Positions 52,930 to 62,457 of a stretch of 64,000 bases of DNA are shown one piece after another. This DNA is from Bacillota bacterium. GTDB taxonomy: Bacteria > Bacillota > UBA4882 > UBA8346. The position numbers were made by a program, and so were the translations under genes. The stretch spans positions 147,024-211,023 of the forward strand of contig JAEVYU010000034.1 in assembly GCA_023392595.1 (NCBI GenBank), read 5' to 3'. The notes beneath the pieces were generated by a model, which did not search any database, had not been told where the DNA came from, and was given only the letters and a program-made list of their open reading frames with translations. Positions within the stretch are counted from its first letter, which is position 1, and each line of letters begins with the position of its first letter.

Positions 52930-53128
52930 CGAAAAATGAGGCGATATATACTTCTTCTTTGCTTTTAAAGTAACTGTAAATCGTTCCCTTGCCTAATTCG
53001 GCCAAAGCGGCGATCTCGTAAATGGTTGTTGTCTCATATCCTTTTTCCTGAAAAAGTTTTCCGGCAGCATCCAAAATCAAATCCCGCCGCATCATTTGCA
53101 CCCGTAAACGCCTTTTAGTTACACTCAT
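52930..53128 (-). pseudogene. TetR-family regulator gene interrupted by the group II intron
   Basis: From ATG 53128 the frame gives a full TetR HTH (MMRRDLILDAAGKLFQEKGY, then TTTIYEIAALAELGKGTIYS and YFKSKEEVYIASFF). It stops being TetR-like exactly at the intron boundary after about 66 codons. The ligand-binding domain is gone. As the gene next to the efflux operon, it was probably its local repressor; the operon may now be unregulated by it. Confidence 0.82.
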
Positions 53129-53195
53129 CCCGAATCACTTCCAAACCTAATTATTGTCTATCTCATCTCATTAACTTCTTTACAAAAGGAATTAA

Positions 53196-53235
53196 AGTAC
53201 CGCCCCAAAAGGTAAAAATTTCTTGAGGCAGTACT
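53196..53235 (-). terminator. terminator-like hairpin after the RND gene
   Basis: AGTACCGCCCCAA (53196-53208) pairs with TTGAGGCAGTACT (53223-53235) with two mismatches. It is ten bases after the RND stop; the T run on the minus strand is short. Confidence 0.55.
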
Positions 53236-53244
53236 ATATATTAT

Positions 53245-56200
53245 TTAATGTAAATGGAGAGGTGGATATATTGGGTCTTGCCTTGTTTCCTGCTCCGGTG
53301 TTACTTTAAACCAGGCAGCATACATTGTAGGAAGAACAAATAGAGTTAAAAGCGTCGCCCCAAATAAACCACTGGCAATCGTCACTGCCATGGGCCCCCA
53401 GAATTGATCCATGATCAAAGGAATCATCCCCATGATTGCCGCAGCCGCTGTAAGCATAATGGGTCTAAAACGTAGCACTGTTGCATTAATAATCGCATTC
53501 CAGGTCGATTCTCCCTCGTCAAGCTGCCTTTGAATCTGATCCATCAAAATAACGGAATTACGAATAATGATACCAAACAAAGCCAAGATGCCCGCAATTG
53601 CCACGAAACCTAAAGGCCGATCAAAAACCAGTAAACCAATGACAATCCCAATAATCCCGAGCGGTGCCGTAAGCAAAGTTATAAACATTTTCGAAAAGCT
53701 CTGTAATTGAAACATCAATAATACCATAATGATAATTAACATAATGGGTGTCATTTGAAGCAAATAACCTGTTGCTATAAAGCTTCGTTCGCTCGATCCG
53801 CCAATATCAATATGATAACCAAAGGGTAAAGAATCCCTTAATTCCTCGAGACTGGCGTACACTTGCTTACTTGCAAAATCGCCGGTAACTCCGGTAACCG
53901 TCTCAGCCTGCACGGTAATGGTCGGTTTTAAGTTGCGCCGCCAAATAGTACCTTCTTCCGCGCCATAACTGATTTTGGCGATTTGCCCCAGTGGCACGGA
54001 ACGGCCATTTCCAAGCGGAATATTTAAATCTTTTATATCCGCCAGGCTTCTCCGGTTTTGGGCATCCATCCGGAAAAGAATTGCAATGGTTTTATCGTTC
54101 TCCCGAAATTCACTAATCGGAAATCCGGAAATTTGCGCCTGCAGGTTCAAAGCCATGCGCCAACTATCAATTCCAAGCATCCGGGCCTTATCCTGGTCAA
54201 CCATCAACTGCAATACCTTACTTTTTTCATACCAGTCACAATTCACGCCAACCAGATTGGGATTATTGGCCATGATATCACGGACTTGTTCGGCGATTTT
54301 CCGCACTTTGTCGTGATTATATCCTGTGACGCGCAACATCACCGGATACGGGTCCGGAGGGCCGATCTGAATGACTTTGATGTGCCCTTGGACATTGGGA
54401 AAGCGCGAATCAAACAAACGGTTGATCTTCTGCTCCAACGCATTCCGTTCCTTAATTCCCTTGGTGACAATCACAAATTGAGTATAATTGGGAGCCGGTA
54501 TCACCGGTTCAAAAGTCAGGACAAACCGGGGCGCTCCACTTCCTACATAATAGGAATAACTGGCAATATTCGGATCTTTACTGATGTACTTGGCAAACCG
54601 GTTCGCTTCATGCTCTGTCGCTTGGAATGAGGCTCCTTCCGGAAGTCTCATCTCCACGATAAGCTCCGGCCGAAGCGAACTGGGAAAGAACTCTTTTTTT
54701 AGAAATTTAAATGAAAAAACTGCTAATAAAAAACAGGCGATAGTGATACTTAACACCAGCTTGCGGTGATTCAAGCACCCATACAACATTTTTTTAAAGG
54801 TATTATAAAAACGGTTATCATAAATATCTTTGTGCTCTTCCTGGGCGGCCGGTTTTACCTTGATCAATTCAAATCCCAATAACGGTGTTACCATGACCGA
54901 AATCAACCAGGATAGTAGTAAGGATATCGTAAGCACCGGAAACAAACTTCTACAAAATTCCGAAGCCATTCCTTTGGCGAGCCCGACGGGAATAAATCCG
55001 GCGCAAGTGATTAATGTACCGGTTAACATGGGAAAAGCGGTTACAGTATACGCAAAACAGGCAGCTTTCTTGTGTTCCCATCCCTGTTCCAATTTGACGG
55101 ACATCATTTCCACTGCAATAATAGCGTCATCCACCAACAAACCTAAAGCAATGATTAAAGTCCCCAATGAAACTTTATGAAGATCGATGCCAGTGATCTG
55201 CATTCCCAAGAAAGTCCCTGCTATCACTAAGGGAATACAAAGCGCCACAACGACCCCGGTACGGACGCCGAGACTTAAAAAACTGATCAACAATACAATC
55301 GCAATCGCCTCTAATAGTGTCTTGACAAATTCGTTCACGGAATCCTTCACAACTTCCGGTTGATCGGAAACCTGACTTATCGTAAGTCCCAGTGGCAGCT
55401 CTTTTTTGATCTGTGCCAAAAGTTTATTTAAATCTTTACCTAATGTCAGTACATTACCGCCTTTTTCCATGGAAACGCTGATTCCCATCGCTGGTTTCCC
55501 ATTAAAATACATTTTGGGTTCAGGCGGATCGACATAGCCCCGTTTAACGGTTGCAATATCCCTCAAACGAAACGTTTTGTCCATGACCCGGATCGGCAGA
55601 TTGCGGATGGCTTCAATATCATCGAACATTCCGGTAACGCGCACGTAAACATTATCGGTTTTTGTAGCAACCATCCCGGATGGCACCATAGTGTTCTGGG
55701 CCTTTAAGGTCGTCACAATTGCCAGGGGATCAATCCCATACCCTGCCAATTTACTACTATCCATTTCAATATAAATTTTTTCGGGTTGAACCCCGGTTAA
55801 CTCAACTTTTTTAACGTTTTTTACTCCCAACAGCATCCGCCGGATCTTCTCGGCATGGGACCGCATTGCTTCATAAGAAAAGCCATCTGATGTCAACGCG
55901 TAAATACTACCGAAAACATCATCGAACCGGTCGTTATAAAACGGCCCGACCACTCCCTCAGGCAAAGTACTTTTGATATCATTCACCATATTACGAATTT
56001 CCAAATAGGTTGGCCGTATATCGGCATCATTTATATCCTCTTTTAAATAGACAAAGATCACCGATTGCCCGGGCTGAGAACAACTTTTTACATAATCCAA
56101 TCCCGGTGTGTCTTGCAATCGTTTCTCGATTTTATCGGTGACTTGTTCCTCGATTTGACGCGCCGTAGCTCCGGGCCATCCCACCGAGACCACCATTTGG

Positions 56201-56334
56201 CGCATCTCAAAATCGGGATCTTCCATCCTGCCTAAATTTTGATAAGCATAAATTCCGGCAAGCGCAATTAAGATGATAAAAAAGTAAACAAGCCCTTTAT
56301 GGTTTAGAGACCACTCCGTCAAATTGAAACTCAT
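53245..56334 (-). CDS. RND efflux permease (AcrB/HAE-type)
   Basis: Inner-membrane proton-driven pump of 1029 residues. N-terminal segment SLNHKGLVYFFIILIALAGI; large periplasmic loops; the proton-relay motif LIIALGLLVDDAIIAVEMM with paired aspartates; a second half with FLKKEFFPSSLRPELIVEMR and GILALFGIIIRNSVILMDQI. It overlaps the fusion-protein gene by four bases. Length and plan are full-size. Substrates are probably hydrophobic toxic compounds; the DD motif argues against the heavy-metal type. Confidence 0.94.
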   Translation of the reverse strand: MSFNLTEWSLNHKGLVYFFIILIALAGIYAYQNLGRMEDPDFEMRQMVVSVGWPGATARQIEEQVTDKIEKRLQDTPGLDYVKSCSQPGQSVIFVYLKEDINDADIRPTYLEIRNMVNDIKSTLPEGVVGPFYNDRFDDVFGSIYALTSDGFSYEAMRSHAEKIRRMLLGVKNVKKVELTGVQPEKIYIEMDSSKLAGYGIDPLAIVTTLKAQNTMVPSGMVATKTDNVYVRVTGMFDDIEAIRNLPIRVMDKTFRLRDIATVKRGYVDPPEPKMYFNGKPAMGISVSMEKGGNVLTLGKDLNKLLAQIKKELPLGLTISQVSDQPEVVKDSVNEFVKTLLEAIAIVLLISFLSLGVRTGVVVALCIPLVIAGTFLGMQITGIDLHKVSLGTLIIALGLLVDDAIIAVEMMSVKLEQGWEHKKAACFAYTVTAFPMLTGTLITCAGFIPVGLAKGMASEFCRSLFPVLTISLLLSWLISVMVTPLLGFELIKVKPAAQEEHKDIYDNRFYNTFKKMLYGCLNHRKLVLSITIACFLLAVFSFKFLKKEFFPSSLRPELIVEMRLPEGASFQATEHEANRFAKYISKDPNIASYSYYVGSGAPRFVLTFEPVIPAPNYTQFVIVTKGIKERNALEQKINRLFDSRFPNVQGHIKVIQIGPPDPYPVMLRVTGYNHDKVRKIAEQVRDIMANNPNLVGVNCDWYEKSKVLQLMVDQDKARMLGIDSWRMALNLQAQISGFPISEFRENDKTIAILFRMDAQNRRSLADIKDLNIPLGNGRSVPLGQIAKISYGAEEGTIWRRNLKPTITVQAETVTGVTGDFASKQVYASLEELRDSLPFGYHIDIGGSSERSFIATGYLLQMTPIMLIIIMVLLMFQLQSFSKMFITLLTAPLGIIGIVIGLLVFDRPLGFVAIAGILALFGIIIRNSVILMDQIQRQLDEGESTWNAIINATVLRFRPIMLTAAAAIMGMIPLIMDQFWGPMAVTIASGLFGATLLTLFVLPTMYAAWFKVTPEQETRQDPIYPPLHLH

Positions 56335-57443
56335 AGGTTATCATCTCCTATACGTACCTTTTCCCCTTCCCGTAATTTATGGACCCCGGCTGTAACAATG
56401 CGATCACCGCTATGGATTCCTTCTAAAACCTGAACTTGATCCCCATCGCCATAAGTGCCTAATTTTACTGGTTTCAAACGAACAACGCCTTGATTGACCA
56501 CCCAAACTGCAGGAGTCTGATCCGTTTGGTAAATGGCTGATAAAGGTATATATGTATCCAATAGGCCGTTTGGGTCGGTAATCCTTACCGTCGCAGTCAT
56601 GCCCAGCTTGATAGTTGACAGTGGGTTAACCAGACTAATCCGCACTTTATAGGTACGGGTGACTGCATCAGCCATCGGCGAAATTTCCCGCACTTTACCC
56701 TTTACTGAAACACTCGATAAAGCCCAAAAGGTAACTTGGCACTTTTGCTGTTTATTTAAATCTTCGATCCGGTTTTCCGGAACATTAATCTCCACCTCAC
56801 GCTCATTACCGCTTACTACAACCACTACCGGTTGGCCGGCTTGCACAACTTGCCCGGTTTCAGCATTAATTCTGGCTACAACTCCGCTTTGGTCGGCATA
56901 TAGATTACAATAATTCAGTTGGTTGGTGCTTGCGTTATATTGAGCCTTCGCTTGACGCAACTGGGCATCGGCTGCGTCATACAAGGTCTGGTAGCGATCA
57001 AACTCCGCTTTACTCATTAATTTTTTATTGTATACCTCTTGAAAACGTTCCAAATTATCCTTAGCCATCTTATACTGGGACTCTGCCCCAAATAACTGAG
57101 CTTTGTTTGCATTGCTCCCTTGTTGCAAATCGATCGGGTCAATTTGAATTAAGGCTTCTCCTTTCTTTACAATGCTTCCCAGCTCGACATTGCGCCGGAT
57201 AATTTTTCCATTTACTAGAAATGCCAATTGGCTTTCATAGCGACCCCGTACTTCACCGGAATAACTATAACTTTGAACTGATGAATCATTTAGACCTACG
57301 GTTTGAGTTTCTACCAGAGGAATATCCTCCGTTACTTTCTTTAGCTCAGCTTTAGACTTAATAAACCATCCAGTTAATATAAGCACCAAGATGATTCCTA
57401 CAGCCGCACCCCAGTAATATTGGGTCTGAATCAATTTTCGCAT
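56331..57443 (-). CDS. RND efflux periplasmic adaptor (membrane-fusion protein)
   Basis: Protein of 370 residues: N-terminal membrane anchor (YYWGAAVGIILVLILTGWFI), lipoyl/barrel-sandwich halves (VNGKIIRRNVELGSIVKKGE; ADQSGVVARINAETGQVVQA), an alpha hairpin between them (AQLFGAESQYKMAKDNLERF) and beta-barrel regions. GGGAG is nine bases before ATG. It links the inner-membrane pump to TolC. Confidence 0.93.
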   Translation of the reverse strand: MRKLIQTQYYWGAAVGIILVLILTGWFIKSKAELKKVTEDIPLVETQTVGLNDSSVQSYSYSGEVRGRYESQLAFLVNGKIIRRNVELGSIVKKGEALIQIDPIDLQQGSNANKAQLFGAESQYKMAKDNLERFQEVYNKKLMSKAEFDRYQTLYDAADAQLRQAKAQYNASTNQLNYCNLYADQSGVVARINAETGQVVQAGQPVVVVVSGNEREVEINVPENRIEDLNKQQKCQVTFWALSSVSVKGKVREISPMADAVTRTYKVRISLVNPLSTIKLGMTATVRITDPNGLLDTYIPLSAIYQTDQTPAVWVVNQGVVRLKPVKLGTYGDGDQVQVLEGIHSGDRIVTAGVHKLREGEKVRIGDDNL

Positions 57444-57507
57444 TGTTATTCACTCCCTGAAATTTAATGTCCGTACTCAAAAATAACTTTATCGTAAATT
57501 TTATTGT

Positions 57508-58881
57508 CTACGCGCGTGCGCGCCCCATCGCCCGATCCAGTTCAGCCAAGGCAATATTATACATACTCAAAGCCTGGGTGTAATTGGTTTTGGCTTGCGT
57601 TAAACTGACTTCAGCATCAAGCTGTTCCAGTGAAGAGCTCAATCCTACTTTATAGCGGGTATTGGCTACTTCTAATGCCTCCTGGGCTGTATCCAAACTT
57701 TTTTGAGCCACTTCAATGGTTTTAAGGGCTGCCTCAGAATTTCTGTAAGCCTGCTCCACTTCCAGTTTGATTCCGCGTTGTAATAGCTCTTTACCTATCC
57801 GTGCCTGTTTCAAGGTATCTTCAGCTTCAGCGATCTGGTGAAGCACCATGCCGCTTTCAAATAGTTTCATGGTCCCGACCACTCCCACCGACGTTGATGG
57901 TGCTTCATTAATAGGTTCGTAATGATAATGGTCGGCCACCAATGCTACCGTCGGCTTAAGACCGCTTTTAGCAATTAACACGGCCTGCTTGACCATTTCA
58001 ATTTTAGCGTTGATACCCTCAAGTTCCGGCCGCTGCGTTAGAGCTTCATTCTGACAGGCTTGTAAATCTTGCGGTATTTGACCGGATTCCATTTTGTCTT
58101 CAAAAGAATATACCGTATTCAAATCAACGCCCAAAACATAATTCAATGATTTTTTAGCCAAAGTCAGATTATTCTGTGCCAATACCTGTTTCTGCTTTAA
58201 GTCGGCCAATTTCTCTTCTGCTCGCAACACATCGAGTTTAGGAACTAAGTCTACTTTGTAATAAGCGTTAGCTTCCCTAAGATGATCTTCCATGCTGGAA
58301 ACCGCTTCATTCATTGTCACTTCCATCCGTTGGCAGAGCAGAACCGTATAATAGGCCTTTTTTACCGACAGTACCAAATCGTTATTGGCAGCGGTTAGAT
58401 TGGCCTTGGCACCTTGTTGATTGGCTCTCGCCGCATTTTTAGTGCCGGTAAGTTTATGGCCGGTATAGAGCGGCTGACTCAATTGAAGATGATATCCATA
58501 ATAGTTTAAACTATCATCCATATTCTGCTGTAGTGGAACCTGCCCATATGTCATCGCCGATAGGGCATTATTCAAATCAACTAACTTCTGAGCGAGCTGT
58601 ACACTACTTGGCTGTTCATTGTAACGAGTATAGCCGCCTTCAATTGTTAATTTAGGGCCATAGGCTGAAAAGGCCTGAGCCAATTTATCCCGGGCTATTT
58701 TTACATCGCCTAGCGCTATTTGGCGTTGCAAGCTATTTTCCATCGCAATCCGAATAACCTGATCAACCGTGAGCTTTTGTTGTACAGACTGGTCTGCCCA
58801 GCAAATAGTGTTTACGCCTAAGAATAAAAATGCGAATATCATCCATTTAAATTCATACCAGTGTCGCGGGTTGAGCCTCAT
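57508..58881 (-). CDS. TolC-family outer-membrane efflux channel
   Basis: Protein of 457 residues: signal peptide (MIFAFLFLGVNTICWA), then two structurally repeated halves of coiled-coil helices and beta strands (LTVDQVIRIAMENSLQRQIA; LQLSQPLYTGHKLTGTKNAA; VEQAYRNSEAALKTIEVAQK). RLTVDQ-type start and RYKVGLSSSLEQLDAEVSLT are TolC hallmarks. First gene of the efflux operon. Its presence implies an outer membrane. Confidence 0.93.
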   Translation of the reverse strand: MRLNPRHWYEFKWMIFAFLFLGVNTICWADQSVQQKLTVDQVIRIAMENSLQRQIALGDVKIARDKLAQAFSAYGPKLTIEGGYTRYNEQPSSVQLAQKLVDLNNALSAMTYGQVPLQQNMDDSLNYYGYHLQLSQPLYTGHKLTGTKNAARANQQGAKANLTAANNDLVLSVKKAYYTVLLCQRMEVTMNEAVSSMEDHLREANAYYKVDLVPKLDVLRAEEKLADLKQKQVLAQNNLTLAKKSLNYVLGVDLNTVYSFEDKMESGQIPQDLQACQNEALTQRPELEGINAKIEMVKQAVLIAKSGLKPTVALVADHYHYEPINEAPSTSVGVVGTMKLFESGMVLHQIAEAEDTLKQARIGKELLQRGIKLEVEQAYRNSEAALKTIEVAQKSLDTAQEALEVANTRYKVGLSSSLEQLDAEVSLTQAKTNYTQALSMYNIALAELDRAMGRARA

Positions 58882-59166
58882 AGTATTTACTCCTTTACCA
58901 TATACATAATGTTTAGTAAAATTAAGTTAAATCGGTATGCTCATGGCTGCGCTCCTCTTCAAATCCATTCTGGGAACTACATATGTAAATTAAATATACA
59001 ACAGTATACTTATAATTTATCGCGGCAATGACTTACAGTCAAGAAACAGAACTTCGATGGATGTATATTAAGCTACAATATGGCAGTACTTATAGATTAA
59101 TTTACAAAAAATCTATTCTTATTGAATAACTTGGAAACCGGTAAAAATCCATACTCAAACAATTTA
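58882..59166. other. promoter region of the efflux operon
   Basis: No gene seen. It includes the shared 17-bp motif at 59004 and AT-rich sequence suited to a promoter for tolC. Confidence 0.4.
59004..59020. promoter_or_regulatory. shared 17-bp motif upstream of the efflux operon
   Basis: GTATACTTATAATTTAT, identical at 16 of 17 positions with 60381-60397 upstream of the amidohydrolase gene and in the same orientation relative to each gene. It may be a common operator for the TetR regulator at 60495. Confidence 0.5.
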
Positions 59167-59202
59167 AAAGACCCTACACAAAGAATATTTGCATAGGGCT
59201 TT
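59167..59202 (-). terminator. terminator after the amidohydrolase gene
   Basis: AAAGACCCTA (59167-59176) pairs with TAGGGCTTT (59194-59202) with one bulge. On the minus strand the stem is followed by TTTTAAATT. Confidence 0.65.
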
Positions 59203-59231
59203 AAATCTTGATATATTACAATATGTAGTAT

Positions 59232-60326
59232 TTACTTTAAGCGGGGGAATAGCTTAAGCGCATTATCGCGGCAAACAGCCTGACGCTCTCTATCCGTTAA
59301 CAGGTCGGTATCTTCCAAGGCTCCTACTAAACTGAAACAGCCAATTTCCGGAGTATGGGGGTAGTCACTTCCATAAAAAAGGTGATCAATGCTAACGATT
59401 TGCAAAAGAGTGCTTAGTTGTTTCGGTATGCAAAATCCAGCCACATCATAATACAAACTTCTTAAATCTCCAAATACATCCGGAGCATCAACCTCTTTTT
59501 TAACCATCATCGCCTGGAGTAAAGGAACTGCTTTGTACACCATTTTCGGTAAAAATGAACCCTTATAGGGCAGATAAAAATTGGAACTAACCTTGCTTTT
59601 ATTAGTGTTATACATTACAAAAGCACTTAACCGATCGGCAAGTATCGGCAAAAAAGCTCCGGCATGGGGAACAACAAACTTAATATCCGGAAAACGTTTC
59701 ATCGTCCGGTTTAAAATCATGTTCGTTATCGTCCGGGTCGTATCAAAGAAGTATTCCATGGCGGGAATCGGTAGGTTTTCGGCTACATTATCGGGCAAAC
59801 TGCTTGGTTCTGTCGGATGAATGGCCACTACCGCTTTACGCCGGTTTAGTTCTTCCATAACCGGGTCCAATCGGGGATCACCCAAATAGACACCTTGCGA
59901 GTTGGTAAGAAGCGTGAATCCATCAACGTCCAAAGCGTCCATAGCATATTCGATTTCGGCCAAACTGGCTTCAAGATCCGGCAACGGTAAAGAAGCAAGC
60001 AATCCAAAACAGCAGGGATACTCCCGAACAAGCTCGGCTCCTTCCTCATTGACTTTATGTGCCAATATCTTTGCCGCATGATTATCGCCGAAATTGATCC
60101 CGGGAGAAGTAATGGATAACATTGAAGTTGCAATCCCCAAAGTTGTCATCGTTTCTAAATGGGTCTTTAGATCCCAATCCGGAACCGGAAATCTATCGGG
60201 ATTAACAATGCCATTTTCTAAAAGGGCCTTTTTATAGGAATCGGGTAAAAAGTGAACATGGACATCGATTTTGAGCCGTTCATTTCCCTTACATTTGAGA
60301 AGAAATCTTTTTGAATGATTTTTCAT
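59232..60326 (-). CDS. amidohydrolase-2 family protein (ACMSD-like decarboxylase/hydrolase)
   Basis: Protein of 364 residues from ATG 60326 (GGAGG, seven-base spacer); an in-frame extension upstream lacks a site. KIDVHVHFLPDSYKKAL carries the HxH metal motif; later AVVAIHPTEPSSLP, IKFVVPHAGAFLPILADRL and FYGSDYPHTPE supply further histidines and the catalytic aspartate. The family includes 2-amino-3-carboxymuconate-6-semialdehyde and gamma-resorcylate decarboxylases. No aromatic-ring enzymes are adjacent, so substrate is unknown. Divergent from a TetR gene that probably controls it. Confidence 0.88.
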   Translation of the reverse strand: MKNHSKRFLLKCKGNERLKIDVHVHFLPDSYKKALLENGIVNPDRFPVPDWDLKTHLETMTTLGIATSMLSITSPGINFGDNHAAKILAHKVNEEGAELVREYPCCFGLLASLPLPDLEASLAEIEYAMDALDVDGFTLLTNSQGVYLGDPRLDPVMEELNRRKAVVAIHPTEPSSLPDNVAENLPIPAMEYFFDTTRTITNMILNRTMKRFPDIKFVVPHAGAFLPILADRLSAFVMYNTNKSKVSSNFYLPYKGSFLPKMVYKAVPLLQAMMVKKEVDAPDVFGDLRSLYYDVAGFCIPKQLSTLLQIVSIDHLFYGSDYPHTPEIGCFSLVGALEDTDLLTDRERQAVCRDNALKLFPRLK

Positions 60327-60380
60327 ATCTCTACCTCCGTTTTTAATCAATTGAAACAAGTGTATATTATCTTTACATTT

Positions 60381-60397
60381 GTATGCTTATAATTTAT
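60381..60397. promoter_or_regulatory. shared 17-bp motif upstream of the amidohydrolase gene
   Basis: GTATGCTTATAATTTAT within GTATGCTTATAATTTATAC, an imperfect palindrome in the intergenic region between the divergent amidohydrolase and TetR genes. See 59004. Confidence 0.5.
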
Positions 60398-60494
60398 ACT
60401 TAAAATAAATCCTGTTCAAGAAGCAGATTGTGATTTTTGGTAAGTTAATCTACAAATCTTTTCAATCGTAGTTTAACTTTTAAAGGAGAAAATT

Positions 60495-61094
60495 ATGGCT
60501 ACAGAGCAGTTAGAAAAAAAAGAGGATTTGCGAATCCGAAGAACTTATAAACTTTTATTTGAGGCCCTTCTTGCTTTACTGGAGCAACAACCTTTTGAAA
60601 GAATTAGTGTAACTGATATTTGTGATAAGGCCATGGTCCACCGTACTACTTTTTATAAGCATTTCGAGGATAAATATCACCTTCTGATGTACGGTATCAA
60701 AGAATTGCAGAACGATTTTAGCGAGAAAAGCATTACCAATGAAAATTTTGACAATCCAAAACAATATTATCTGGATATATTTGAGCATGTTTTAAAATAT
60801 ATATCGGCGAATCAAAAAATGTATTCATTAGTGTTAGCCAGGAATGAAACGGATTCAGTATTGTCAATGTTTTCTAAATTGGTGGTTGAGGATATTATGG
60901 GTAAATTAAACGACAATGAAAAAAGAGGGATCAAGCATCTTATTCCTCTTGAGATTATTGCCAACTTTTATGCTGGGGCTTTGCTTTCAATGATAAGCTG
61001 GTGGCTCAGAAATTCCGAATCCGTTCCAATAGATGCTATGGTAAGATATTTGGATTTAATGATGAAAGAGGACGCATTCGTATCCACAAACTAG
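60495..61094 (+). CDS. TetR/AcrR-family regulator
   Basis: Protein of 199 residues. HTH region RTYKLLFEALLALLEQQPFE, then RISVTDICDKAMVHRTTFYK and HFEDKYHLL; an all-helical C-terminal domain ending SMISWWLRNSESVPIDAMVR, as in the TetR_C_8 group. AAAGGAG precedes ATG. Divergent from the amidohydrolase and near the efflux operon; shared motifs suggest that it could control both. Confidence 0.9.
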   Translation: MATEQLEKKEDLRIRRTYKLLFEALLALLEQQPFERISVTDICDKAMVHRTTFYKHFEDKYHLLMYGIKELQNDFSEKSITNENFDNPKQYYLDIFEHVLKYISANQKMYSLVLARNETDSVLSMFSKLVVEDIMGKLNDNEKRGIKHLIPLEIIANFYAGALLSMISWWLRNSESVPIDAMVRYLDLMMKEDAFVSTN

Positions 61095-61197
61095 TAAAAA
61101 TGTATATTTGTTGAAATTTAAGGTTTTAATAAGGGACCCGCACCTAACTTGGACTGTCTTACTAAGTGCGTAAAAGAAGCACATTCGAAACACCATC

Positions 61198-62457
61198 CTA
61201 AACCTTAATAGTTAAAATATCTTCCCATCTCGTAGTATAACATGGTGAAAGTTTTTCTTGCCTAAGTCCCCACTTTTTACCTGAGCCTTGGACTGCCAGT
61301 TTCAACGTGTCCCGTCCGTATTTAGAATTTATTTGATCCAAAGTTTTCATGATTTGATCGTGTTTGGGCCGGTTTACATTATCAAAAAGACTTCCTTGGA
61401 TACTGGTCTCCGGCACTATGTCAAATAGCACCACGCCCGCTTTTTTGTAACGATATCCTTTGATGTAAATTGCATTGAGAGCAGCTAGGGCATAGCGGGT
61501 GATTTCCATGGTACTATTGGTTTCCACCGGCAATTTGCAGACAAATTTTTTTTCATATTGGGGTTCGTCGGGTTTAAATCCATTGGTATGGATAAACACC
61601 ATCAATCTCCCGGCACAGGATCGTTGTTTTCGAAGTTTGGACGCGCACCGGGCGGCGAAAGTGGCGACGGCCTCCTGGATAGGTTCTAGCTCCGTTTGGG
61701 ATTCCCCGAAAGAGCGGGAGGTACAGATCATCTTTTTTGCTTGCGGTACTAATTCCATCTCCAAACATGAGATTCCTTCCAACTCTTTTTTCACCCTAAG
61801 TCCGACCACCGTCATTCGCTTCCGGACCCAATCATCACACATTTGGGTAAAATCCCATGCGGTCTTCACATTCACTGATTTTAACAGATTGGCATATTGT
61901 TGGCCGATCCCCCACACGGATTCTATCTCAAGTTTCATCAGTGCTTCTTGAATTTTATCCTGGGTATTTAGCACACATATTCCCTGTTTTTCAGAAACTT
62001 TTTTGGCGATATGATTGGCTACTTTGGCTAGTACTTTTGTAGGACCCACTCCAACGCTTACTGGAATTCCGACATTTTTCAATGTAGTTTTTTGGATTGT
62101 CTGGGCATAGTCCTCTAGTTCGACCAGTAATCCTGCTAAATTTAGAAAAGCTTCATCAATACTATAAATTTCCATCTCTACTGCGAATTTTCTCAGAGTA
62201 CTCATAACCCTGGAAGATAAGTCTCCGTAATTCATATAATTAGAAGAAAATAATATAACATTATTTTTTTCAACGATATCCTTTATTTTAAATGCCGGTG
62301 CTCCCATTGGAATGCCGATGGCTTTAGCTTCTGCTGACCGTGCAATCACGCATCCATCATTGTTTGAAAGTACAACTACCGGTTTATCGTTAAGATCAGG
62401 TCTGAACGCACGTTCGCACGATACGTAAAAGCTGTTACAATCTACTAATGCATAAAT
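61198..62457 (-). CDS. umuC: UmuC-like DNA polymerase V subunit, apparent ATT start
   Basis: Translesion Y-family polymerase of 419 residues if translation starts at ATT 62457. The frame then reads IYALVDCNSFYVSCERAFRP, matching the E. coli UmuC start residue for residue. The catalytic aspartate falls at 6 and the YSIDEAFL pair at D101/E102, as in E. coli. An in-frame stop lies just upstream and no ATG, GTG or TTG is available before GTG 62349, which would remove the first aspartate. So either ATT is used or the gene has lost its start. Helix-hairpin, little-finger and C-terminal regions are complete. Confidence 0.8.
   Translation of the reverse strand: MYALVDCNSFYVSCERAFRPDLNDKPVVVLSNNDGCVIARSAEAKAIGIPMGAPAFKIKDIVEKNNVILFSSNYMNYGDLSSRVMSTLRKFAVEMEIYSIDEAFLNLAGLLVELEDYAQTIQKTTLKNVGIPVSVGVGPTKVLAKVANHIAKKVSEKQGICVLNTQDKIQEALMKLEIESVWGIGQQYANLLKSVNVKTAWDFTQMCDDWVRKRMTVVGLRVKKELEGISCLEMELVPQAKKMICTSRSFGESQTELEPIQEAVATFAARCASKLRKQRSCAGRLMVFIHTNGFKPDEPQYEKKFVCKLPVETNSTMEITRYALAALNAIYIKGYRYKKAGVVLFDIVPETSIQGSLFDNVNRPKHDQIMKTLDQINSKYGRDTLKLAVQGSGKKWGLRQEKLSPCYTTRWEDILTIKV
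62403..62416. promoter_or_regulatory. SOS-box-like palindrome inside umuC
   Basis: TGAACGCACGTTCG matches the Bacillus-type LexA box CGAAC-N4-GTTCG at all but one outer base (read on the minus strand: CGAACGTGCGTTCA). It lies within the coding sequence for CERAF, 40 bases after the ATT start. Confidence 0.35.

Noticed and set aside
61198..62349. Short UmuC starting at GTG 62349
   Set aside because: This would remove the catalytic aspartate and 36 conserved residues that are encoded in frame just upstream.
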